Positions 25,901 to 37,900 of a stretch of DNA of 64,000 nucleotides are shown here, in pieces. This stretch comes from Notospermus geniculatus. Its lineage: Eukaryota; Nemertea; Pilidiophora; Heteronemertea; Lineidae. The DNA lies in contig NMRB01000391.1 of the NCBI GenBank assembly GCA_002633025.1, forward strand, positions 1 to 64,000, given 5' to 3'. The translations under genes and the position numbers were made by a program. The notes under the pieces were generated by a model, which was not told where the DNA came from, ran no database searches, and saw only the letters and a program-made list of their open reading frames with translations. Each line of letters begins with the position of its first letter. Position 1 is the stretch's first letter.

Positions 25901-28900
25901 GGTGGAACAGACTGAAGCAATTGATAGAAGGGCCAATAAAAACAGTACGTCCTGTAGAACTGGTAAACATGTTCATGTGTTGGCCTTCAGCATGTTCCCA
26001 GCCTCGGCGGATCTCGTCCCTTGAGTAGATATCGGGTCTTCGATAACGGGTTGGGAAACTGATCCGGCACTAAAGATAGCGACCCGATGTTGAGAGTCTG
26101 ATGCACTTCAGAGTATGAAACGCTTACCTTACTTTAACCTCAACCTTCAATGCCATGGGTCGTGACTAAGTGTAGTTTGACTTGAGAGATTCAGATCTTT
26201 TCATTAAAGGCATGAGTCTGAGAAATTTTATTGAATAATTTTATTGAATTTATCAGAAAATGTTCATCTTTTTGAGCAGTCGTGACGTTCGTCACATATA
26301 CCAATAAAAAACGATGACACAGGGGCAGAAGAGAACATAGAAAGAACAAAGAACGTAGAAACGTTTATAAGACTAGCAGCCGAGCACAATAACAAACGAT
26401 TTTCAATCTTCAGGTGTCAAAGACGAAGACTTGCCGGATGAACAACGGCTGGTGAAGAAAGTGTTCGGTTATACCGACTACGACAACACCGTCAGACCAG
26501 TTTACAACGCCACCGACAATGTAGTGGTGAGATTTGGACTTACACTCATTCAGGTCATGGATATGGTGAGGATAACTCTATTTCTATATTCATTTCATAT
26601 ACAATTTGTTAGAAATTGTCATTTCATCTCGAAATGTGCGCCGTTTTACCATTTTACTATTAAGAATTTCAATTTTAAGAATTTCGATCCGGCTCAAAAG
26701 GTGATAATACAAACTGCACATACAAAGGAAAAAGATATCTGTCTATCACAATTCGATCTCTTCTGTAATTGATATTTCAACCAGCTCGTTCCAAGGGCCC
26801 GGCCCCGTCATAGACATCTCAGCTATTCCTGTCCTTCGATCGATGCGGACCTCATCTTTGTTATTGCCTCATTGCCTTCACCATGTCTGGATGTTTTTAT
26901 CATAATGCACATTTCACGGGAAATCAACGCTCATATTGCTGTCTTTGCAATAAACGCTGCATTAATCTCTTTCTAATTTACGCATTTAAATAGAATCCTG
27001 TGGCCGCTGACTTATACATCATCGTCGCACATTAAGACGTGTTGATTTATTTTGAAGACTGGATTTCGTTCCATGATTAATTAATACAATTAGCGGTAGA
27101 AATGCAGTGCAACTTTATCCCATCATCCTCATGACGCCACATGCAACTCCTCTGTCCCGAAATCGGCGTTCTAATTGGCCCATCCAATATGAACTCATGC
27201 AGGTGATCTTGAAAGCTGGATTCTAATTGGTCAAGGAAAATGACATCACAACCAAGGCGTTGTAAACTGATTTGTGATTGGCGGATTCTAATCTTATGTA
27301 GGTCGTGGTCACACCGAAGCTTTCACACCCATTGTCTTTGACGACGAATTATTGCGAACAAGATTATTATCGAGAAAAGGTTAGACATTTTTCGGCCAGG
27401 CCTTTCGGTTTTCCCAAAATCATAAGAATAGATGTACTTTTCTACCAGTTTATCCGGGAAAGATGCCAGTTCATGGTGCTTAGTTAAAGTTTCCATGGAA
27501 ATAAATGGCCTAATCTCCAACGTCGAAATGAGAAAAAGTTCAATTTGTTCTCTATGTTACAAATGAGGTGTAGACCCCGAGACCCCACTGAATTTCATCA
27601 CCCTGTCTGGTTATAGTCAGTGTGACTGGATCGCACTGTTGAATATATACGAATAATATTCGTCTGACGTGCTAAAAATTTTCACCGCTTTGAAACAGAA
27701 TACTGTTCAATGTAAGAAAAACATCACAATTTTATTGATTAGATCTTGACAAATCATCTCTCTCCACGAATGTTCCGATCTACAATGATCGTTGGGCCGT
27801 TACTTGAGCTGAGTTCAACCGTACATTGTCGAAGGAATGAATACATGAATATAATATTAATCCACCGAGGCTTCATCCACTTGACCGATGGATGAATCAT
27901 GAGGCCGAAACAAACAAAATTCCTTGAATACATTTGGAAACAATTTGAAAGCCATTGAGCAAAAATCAAGATTGCCGCTTATCAGGCGAATTGCTATGTT
28001 AATATTTCGAGAGCAGAACTCGTCTGCATGTTGAAATGGATTTCTGTATCGGGAGCCTTTTTGAGTAAGATATCTCTCCGTCAATTGGTAGACAGTAAAC
28101 AACTGATTTATTCTGAATAAAGGGCTCGCACCAATCATACATGTATATACATGTACATGTAGTTCTGCCGTGAGAAACATGGGAAGTTTGTAGGAAATGT
28201 CGATCATATTTGTTCACATTCGAATGGAATCGTCCAATCGAAACTGCCGCCAAGATTCACTGCGAGCCTGCAACCCGTGCCTACTGTCACGTGAGCCAAA
28301 AAGAAGACAATATCAGTCTGCTTTTTTTGAATTTTGATTCACCTATCACCATTTGGATGAAACAAATTACAGAGTCTGGTGGGAAACTTTCGCATGGGCC
28401 CATGGGCACAAGTCAAACGGGCACAAACATAATCTGTTGAAACAGGAGCAAATCCTAAGCTACTGTCCGTTTGCATGATTGGCCTGGCGTCCGTCCAGTA
28501 CAGCCTCTTCGTAATAACGCAAAATATCTGCCATTATCTGAGACTCTCAAAGCGGTAAAAAACTAACGTCATAATGAACAGTCTGATGCTCGAATCATGA
28601 TAATGACTACCGTTTTTTGTTTTTTTTGTTTTGTTGCCTTGCCCATTCTTATCACGTCGTCTGCCTCTCAATGACAACACCAAGGTATACCTTGGAACAC
28701 GGACGTTATCGTGATAAACCTCGGGATGGAGCAGCGGTGGACGAACAAATTCTCCATCTGCATGCAGTCCGAGTCGGGTTTGGGTCTGTTATGATTCCGG
28801 GGTTGTAGTCAACATCATTTAGGACTGACCCAAGTCGTCAGTAAACGAGAAGTAAGTGACACAATGTCTACCAACAGGAAATTAAGGTTAACCGACCGAT

Positions 28901-31900
28901 ATATGATTGAATTATACCAGACAGATGTGTCGTTTTATCCCGATTCATTGACATTGACATTCTTGTAAGTGTAAGCGTGTTCTGATGGCCATGGATGGCC
29001 ATAAGTCGGCACAGTGGGACCATATTGTCAAACTGCTCATCTTTATCTGATGTCTGCATCTTGGGGTTTAGTTAAGCTTGATTCATACTTCAGACGCCGA
29101 GCGTCAGCGTCTGATGCCGGATCAAATCTAGACGCCTACATTGTCGAGTAGGTTCATACCACAGCGTCCGGTCAGCATTTTGACTAGGCAGAGTCACTGT
29201 GAGACCATTCATATGTAGTCCAAGATTGGACGCCGACAAAATCGTCGGTCGAGGTTCGGGGTCGAACGCGGCGTCCTGCGTCGGTGGGTCGGCGATGGTC
29301 GCAGTATGAATTGGGACACACGGCATGTACAGTATCAACGTGAAAAAACTACCTGTAATTCGATTTCTTAATCACTCACCGCGCAAACCTACACTGATTT
29401 TTGTTCACGAAGTGACGTTATTTTCGTGCCACATCATTTCTTGTCACACGGGTTTATTCACTTAATATAGCACCAATTGGCACGAAATTTCAGTAATAAG
29501 TGTAATGTAACGCCAAGTTATGTCTCTTATAGTAGAATTTACTCACATATTATTCGCGTTTTTTCGAGAAATCGACACTTTTGTTTGGGGCATAATCGCC
29601 GATGTATGGACGAATGTATACATCATCATGAAACGGCATTTTTGTGTACAAAATAACGAGAGCATGCAAAAAAATCAGAAGAATATATCACCTTTACACA
29701 ACGATGTGTATCACGATCTCCTCCCCTATTTATTTTGAACCGTATGTAATCCTTCATCACCGAGAAATAAGCAGAAAAGTCCAGAATTGCCCCGTAGCAG
29801 ACGAGTCAGGTCGCCATTTTGTTTGATCCACGCATAACCGACGTGTATGGAGATACGATGTGTGTACACACATATAGTGCACGAATGTTCAGGTAGCCTT
29901 CTTGGGACTAAAATAAAGGGATGCCTTATGGATGAGTTGATAATTGGGGTCAGTGTTGATGGTGAATATAGGCCATCGCCGCATTTGGGTTATCAGTATT
30001 GTCATAAAGGAATCAACCATAAAGGTTTAACTGCGAACGATGAGCTTACTGTGGGATACACTTCCTGTATTGCCACCAGATGTCTCTCACTGCCTGAATT
30101 TTGGCTTTACGTAATAGGCACGAGCTTCAACTTTTTTTGTGGTGAAGAGGTACATGAACCTGCCAACATGATGCTTTGAATTCCATTTCTGACGATAACT
30201 GAGCTATTTTCAGCACAATTAGTGTTCCATGTACAAATGTACGTCAGCCTATTCAAATGTACACCGATGACCCTGAACACACATCGTTCGTGGGGTTCTC
30301 ATTAATTCAGACCTTTTGTATCATAAGATCAACTAGTCGGAATTCAACAAAATTTGCAGTGAATGTGCAGAAGGGTCTTGCCTATCACATGGAAACGTCA
30401 GAATGCAAATCTGTTGGATTTTAAAGGGATATTGTCCACATTTATAAAATGCTAAATTTGTCAGTTGAACCTTTATGGTTGATTCCTTTATGGTATTGTC
30501 CAGTGGGTTCAGTGTTACGGCTATGGTTGTCTATGACCATGGGTTCGAGCCCGGGTGGTGGAAGAATTTTTTTTCTCCATTTCTTTTCTTTTATTCACAA
30601 AGATTTTCTCTGTTTGGATGTAAGGACTTGTCCTGCTATCGATAGTTTCTTTCCGCTGCCCAAACCAAACATCTATTCCCGGCCCAGCAACTAACTGCAG
30701 TCTCATGATCTGAACGTCACTTCGTGAACCCGGGCGCCACCAGGCTTGTTTACTTTTATTTCGCACTCGATGTACAACGTACCCGTATTCTTTTTGAGTT
30801 GGTGAGTGGAGACGATTAACGCTGGAAAGCCAACAAAAATCAACGTGAATATCATTGGACCAAAAACGATTAATCTCCATGAAGTAGAGATCTACAATAT
30901 CTTCAAACAATGCGATCGTTAATGTGATGCGGTCACTATCCACACAGGATCAAAAAGTGATCACTCCCTGTCACAGACCGGGAATGGTTGTGATATCACT
31001 CCCCGTCAGACCGAGAATTGTTCTGTCATAGAATAGAATCAGCATCAAAAACTGCGACGTGCCGCGCATCGTCAAGTGATACATGGATTTGATGTAATAT
31101 ACCATGTCAGAATAAGCGATGGGTATGGAATACCCTTCACTCATTTGAAGTGTTTTCCGACTATTTGTGTCCTTGCCATGAATGCTCCTCTCAACCTTCT
31201 TGAGTATTTCTGTAGTTTTGCGGTAGGATATTTCTTAAAGATATATGGGGTATGTATCAGCATGGAAAGCGCCGTCGACTGCGTGCATATCGAAAGACTT
31301 ATCAAATTGTCCTGCTGTAAACATAGATTTATACTGAAACGAAATAGGATTACAGCAGTGCTGCTTCGGGCCTGTGTAATCACCTCTACAGTGTGTCCCA
31401 GAAAGTAGGAGGATTGATATGGAAGAAAACGTTCAGTAGTTGCCTCTTCGATGGTTAATAACCTATGGGTTACTTCATTGATAAGTGCCGTGTTCAACGT
31501 CCGTGTAATAACCATTGTACAGCTGGACAATACGACCACTGTTTGCCCTATTTCGGCATGCTACAAGCCAATTCCAGTTCAGCAGTCCGGAACTATGAGT
31601 TACATCAGCCAATTTGGGTATGATTTCCGAGTTCGCCGGACATTAAATGGGGAAGTAATAGTTACGAGAAGAGCTGTTATGAGAAGAGCAGTGATGATTT
31701 ACCCTCCAAAAGCCAACTGCTGACCAACGTATTGGTCAGTTCTTTCTGGGACACACTGTATCACGTCATCTTCATTACCTAACAACAGGCTTAGAACTGA
31801 GTTATAGCCAAAGGCTACATTTCCGTTCTGTAGCCCACAGTACAACCACGACTTCTAGAAAAAAAATTCATGAGATCGCGAACACAGTCAGTAAGAAAAT

Positions 31901-34900
31901 TCCTTCGAATGTGGGTATTCTGATAAACGGTGAAGTTGTCTCCCACATTCGATTTATAGCTATACAAAATGTAATGGAAATAACCTTAAGTACAGAAATC
32001 GCTTAGTACGGTAATGAAGCGTTGTCTGTCATGGTGCTGTAATGTGCCCCTGACGACAATTGCTGTGGTTTATTTGAACGAGCACTGTTATCATGATCGT
32101 AAGCCAACACGTCGACGTCGTGTTGGCTTGGATTTGGAACAAAGAATACAGCGTGATCACCAATGAAGAATAGGCGGTGAGAATTCTCCAACAGAGCATG
32201 ATTTTGTGCGCGAAAACCTTATTTCATCCCACGTTGAGAAACGTGACCGAGGTCAGCCAATAGGAAACAGTTTCCGGATCACGTCACAGCTGTTGTTGAC
32301 TATATCGTAATGGCGTCGTCAAAAACCATCGTACATTGACGTAAACATCAATTTGACGACTGATTCATTATTACTAACGACGATATGACGAGAGACAATG
32401 CTTGTACAGCAGCAGCGCCAATGAAGACATCATAACGGTTTAATATCAGATAAGAATTGTCGGATAAAACTACGCTCAGCACAGAATACCGATATTCGAA
32501 AGTTTGAAGAGGCCACAACTGCCACAGTCTATTTCCAACGGGTCGACAATATCATCCACTCCAATGTGTAATATAATATTTACAGAGGGTGATGTCTGTG
32601 TGTCGTATCTCAATATTATTGGCACATCTTTCCACTTTGGGACGATGTTTTTTGTCTGACAAGTTGTTGGTCAGAATACACGATACTCATTCACAAATAT
32701 GTGGCCTATTTGTGACCACAGCGCATTGCTTAAAATTTCCTCCTTGACCAGTTGGTGGAATGGAAAATGTTTTGTAAAGCATTTTCTGTTCAGCATAGGC
32801 CTATGGGTTGGCGATGAGGTATTGTGAATTTCGGCTTTAATCCTATTTGATTATAATAGCTGTCACGGCTGAGGTTTTCATTGGTGGCAGCAATGACGTA
32901 AGGCCTCGTGATGATCAACCGCATGTCCTAAATTGGCTTCCCATTGGCCGATTTAGCAAAATGCCTCCGTCGTTGTTGGAGTGGGTTTTCTGAATATTAG
33001 GGAGGTTTCGCAAGCGCCCGGTTAAGCTCTACGACGACGTTTATCTATTGTGTGGGTACATGTATACCCAAACAATAGATAAACGTCGTCGTATGGCCTA
33101 ACCGGGCGCTTGCGAAACCTCCCTATTGTTGAGCGACCTCTGAGATTTGAAATTACGGCACTGATTTCCAAAGCAAAATGAGAGCGCATGCGCATGCTCT
33201 TCTTTAGCTTATACATCTGTGTCAAGTCTGAATGCTTTATACTTGCAGAACATGAGACAACAGTATTTAGAAGCAAACGCCTGGCCAATGCACGTAAGGA
33301 TCTTTTCACCTCTCCCCAATATACCCGCATCACGTGCATCTCATGTTTCTATTTTTAGGACGAGAAGAACCAAGTCATGGTGAATAACGTTTGGCTAACC
33401 CATGTAAGATCTCGGAATTTCTACCCGTTCGCTTTCGACAACTCAACACCGCAGACACTAATTTTACGTTCTCATAAACTAATGATTAAGTCCTCAATTC
33501 ACAAACGTCATTCTGCATGGCATGCCTCCTCTTTCTTCTAAGTGTCGTATCTCCTTTGTCAGTTTAGAGTGCGTCACTGTGGGCTACAAGTGAATTTCAA
33601 TATCCGAATGTCTACCTTGAGGATAGGGCACTAAATTAGTTGAAAATTCATCATATGTATCTTATATACGGCGAAGGGGATTGACGTTTCGGGGACACTC
33701 ACGAGGTATTAGGGAGTTTTCGCAAAGCCCCCGAAACGCCAACGTCAATCCCATTGTTCGATGCCACGAAGAGAGCACGGAACAAAAGGATAGACGTTCG
33801 CGTTGGCGTTGCGGGGGCTTTGCGAAAACTCGCGATTATATAGAGTTTTCGCAAGGCCCCCGAAACGCCAACGCGAACGTCTATCCTTTTGTCCGGTGCT
33901 CTCCTCGTGGCATCGATCAATGGGTTTGGCGTTCGCGTTGGCGTTTCGGGGGCTTTGCGAAAACTCCCTATTCTTGTTTGCCGCCTACAACATCGACTTT
34001 GAAAGATAGGTCAGATGGTAGCCGTGACGTCATAGAATGAAGCTCTTCATCGATCTCAGACTTTGCCTGAGTGACACAACCGGAAACTCTACTCTTGTCC
34101 TATCTGCATTCGGTGTAAGCGTTGATGGTTTCAGTCTGCGGACGTGACGCTGTGTAGCTGTTAGTAAGATGTTGTCGTCTCCAATAAATGTAGCAAAAAG
34201 ACGTGTCCTGATTTAGCTTCTCAAGCTCTCATTAACCACACAAACTTCTAATTTGTTGGTATATTTCGTTCTCAATTGGTTTCATTAGGAAAACGGGCAG
34301 ACACTTGTCCGTACGTTCAATGAAGATTTAGCTCAGAATGAGCATTTCGGAACGAGAAACTGCTAATGATTCTTCGAAGGAAATGCACGAGAAAATGTGA
34401 TAGGTGGGGTTTGGGATGGTAGACACGACCTTCACAAGGTCAGATTGAGTCGACCTTGGCCTACTTTACTCTTGCTAACGGATTCCTGTTCGTCTATATT
34501 CTGCATTTCCCACAGCTGCAGATTTCCGTTATAAAATTAGTCAATCTCTCGTAATCAGGTGTCAACACTCCTGTCATCTGTCTCAGATCATGACATAAAA
34601 TACAAGAAACTTGAATCATTATACGCCAGGGATCGCCAGCTGAGGGTAACTCGAACCAGACTGAAATAGTTAAACAGATCTCCATGGAATCCCGTAATTC
34701 GGTCATGACAGGAAGATAATGAAACCTTAATGCCACAGCCAGCTCCAATGGAAGCCTTCTCGCGTACAATTCTTAAAATGGATCGTTCAACACCGCTTCA
34801 TCTCTTAAAACGAGACTTTTCTCGTCCATTAATCATCATTTTGCACGGTTTAGTATTATTTTTTAATCCGTACTCCGAGTTCACCGCTGGATCTTTATGT

Positions 34901-37900
34901 GTTTCGTTGCTTTTTTATGTCTCAGTGTTTTTGTTGTTGCCCCATTCATTGTAGACCAGTTATCCTTGATCGGCTTACTGTGGTCTGGGGTCTTCAGATA
35001 GCGTGGTAGAGGTGATAAGTGGTTGGAGCTCTCCTGTCAGTATACATATTCGTTGTTTTCGTTATCATCATCTCATCAGCCCTACAGTTGTTACTGGAAA
35101 ACTGTATGTGTCGCCATCTTCACGTCATGTGACCACAGCGCCCAGCTCATTAAGTGAGCAATCTCCGCCGTGTGACATGGAATAGCCAATCAGCGTCGTA
35201 AGCGACTGATTCCTGGATGTTGGACAGAAATTAGTCGTTTTGTCGCTGATTCTCATACATAAGGATATTCTGGGCACCGTAGACTGAGTGAAATCTTCCA
35301 GTTAGTCGAGTTCAGCTCATGTCCAGCATATCCTGCGATTCCATTTTGCGGACGACGACATGCAGGGGGTCAGCGTCGCGAAGTGGGTCACTATCAATTG
35401 AGCCATCATTGGACAGTCACAAGGACCATAATAACGAGACAAGGTTTCATTAGTTCTCGGTTCCCTTCAGACAGACGTCAGGTGTAATGGCAGGTATGGC
35501 TTGTAACGACGGTCATACGTCATCTTTCGTAGCCATGGCTTGTTATGCCAACTGACATTTATCTTCAAATTGGCCAATAACCAGGAGAGACACTTACAGA
35601 CATAAATAACTCGGGCGAGACGTTTTGAGCAGAACTAGCCACATTCCGTTCCGGGATATTAAAAGATATGTTTCAGATTGTAAGATAGATTGGCCGCGGT
35701 TTGTCGGCTCTGATATATTCATTCTAATCAAATGATATGTATTCATATATAGAGCAAACAGACATGTTCCATTTCTTATTCATTTAAGGGCAGGATACCA
35801 TTTTTCATGGTTTTCATACCTATAAAAGACGTATATTGAGGCCAGCGCCAGTTACCTATTATTGTGTAGCCTGAAGAGGGGAAAATATGCATGGACTATT
35901 TGAAAAATTGATCTACACAAGGTTGAGAAGTGATCGTGTCAGCTGCAATAACAGCTAACCAAATGTAAATAGTTCTCACTGAAGTTTACATATCGAGTGT
36001 TGGCCACCATTTTACTGTACACAGGTGCTTCGTTTATCGGATAAACGCAACATAACAGATCCATTCAAAAAAACCCTCCTTTTTGTCATCGTCTCTGTCT
36101 CTACCTCAGCGCGGATGCGGTGCCCTTCCCCGCCAGTAGGGAGGTACGCTGCGAGAACGACGAGAACGGGAATGACTTCAAATCGTTTCGTTCTCGAAGT
36201 CGGTCAAAGTGACGGACTCGATGGCGCCCTCCGACGAGACGATATCTATAAATCGTGTGAAATACTCCAGCCTTTGACGGCGTCGTCCGCAACGAAAGAT
36301 ACACCATTTCTCGTTCTCGTAGTTCTCCCGTTCTCTGGGTAAACTGTAACCTATCTCCGCATATCATCGCAGATTAAGAAATGATATGTTGTGATACGCC
36401 AGCCTGTATTAGTGAAATTAATCTCAATCAGCATCATAGCCGTGCTAACTTGATCTAACGCATCATTGGAATGTTATCATTTGTTTTCATTCATCATATT
36501 CTCTATCAGTTTCATTGCCCCATGGTTCGATTCCTTCCGAGTTCACGCATATTGCAGGTTGCATGAATGCAGACATGGCAGATTATCAAAGATAACGAAG
36601 GATCTCTAGGGGCTATGAGCCAAGTAACTCATTGAGAAGCAACTATCTAGGTATCTCCAGCATCGCATATAGCGGCTGACACTGGCTGATAAGTCTTCAT
36701 ATTTGAACGTAATCTTTACATGCTATAATCGCTTCACAAGAAGACAAGAAGACAACTGATTAAATGACAACCAATTCTAATCCATTAGACCTCCAAAAGA
36801 CAGCCAAGGTCGTCTGTCGGAAGACCTTGTCATTCCTATCCCCCTCTAATACCACGTACATGCACATAAACTACCAATGGATAGACTACGTCAACGTCAG
36901 TGTCAAGCACAAGGTTGATTAAGGGAAAGACGAGTTCAGTCATGTAAACATGGCAATAAGTACTTCTCAGCCGGCTGCTGATGAAGCGTATCATCTTCAC
37001 CACCGCCTCTCGTGTTATGCTGCTCGGGTTAGGCTATAATGACTATGCATCAGTGCACATGGCGGTGCAGTGCGCAGTAGGCCAGCAGCATCCCAAGTTT
37101 GCCTGAGTCCCAAACCAAGAGTGCCACTCATGCATTCTGAGCAAGTGTGAAAGTGCATGTTTTAGGCCTACATAAATGTAAAAACGTAAGGTTGGGAGGC
37201 ATCCTGCATCAGGCATGTCAGGGGGCGTCCACACCGGTACAATACCAAGGTGTACTTATACATTCTGGCACCAATATGCCGTGATGTGTCATCGAGAAAC
37301 ATGGCCTGGTACCGCAGAATATGCATGATGGCGCCTTTCTCTCAATTGTAGGAATGGCGTGACGAAAGAATCTCCTGGAACCCAGATGATTACAGTGGTC
37401 TCTCGAAAATCAGGATTCCAGCCGCAAAGCTGTGGCTCCCCGACATCGTGCTTTATAACAAGTAAGTCAGCATAACTTACTGTCCAGAAGCCATCATTCG
37501 ATGTTGAGAACGTTCCGATTTCTAAAAGGATCGGCCCGAAGTACGTACATGTATATACTTAATGGTATTAACAGAGTTGAAACTCCTGCGCCCATCTACC
37601 AAGGCAGTCCAAGCACCCCACCGAGAACGACGGTATTGGATTGGCCATCACTAACGCGATCGAATCGCATGAAAAACTGTCGCTGATTGGTCATCGATAT
37701 TCTGTACCAAACTACACGATCAGCATGCCTGTACGGCATGGAGTCTTCGTGTCCACTCATCAAAATAGCTGAAAGATGAAAGTGAATTACGTGCTTCGTC
37801 GATGGCCTGATGAGAAAGAAACCTTATTAAACACATTTCTCCGTTCTTCTTCCAGTGCTGACGACTACACCACGGGTTACATGCCAACAAACGCCATGGT

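Larger units (their letters stand above)
26566..33358 (+). other. Receptor intron 3 (6.8 kb)
   Basis: It holds an ATTCATACT-ended element (29079-29313), a tRNA-like SINE piece (30500-30580), a mariner-type MITE (31389-31759), a perfect short hairpin (32101-32129) and a GGGAGGTTTCGCAA MITE (33000-33123). Nothing identifiable was seen at 26600-29000 or 31800-32950 beyond A/T-rich DNA. Confidence 0.65.
33404..37351 (+). other. Receptor intron 4 (3.9 kb)
   Basis: Contains the tandem pair of GGGAGTTTTCGCAA MITEs at 33711-33968 and, at about 36120-36340, a weak inverted repeat of GAGAACGACGAGAACGG. I see nothing identifiable in 34000-36100 or 36400-37350. Confidence 0.6.

Noticed and set aside
33681-34040. 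A 119-codon frame with internally repeated peptides (FSQGPRNANANV-like).
   Set aside because: The repeats are translations of the two tandem GGGAGTTTTCGCAA MITEs; not a protein repeat.
36115-36345. Possible MITE beginning TAGGGAGG with inverted GAGAACGACGAGAACGG words.
   Set aside because: The right terminus does not match, the pairing is short and broken, and no TA duplication is evident.
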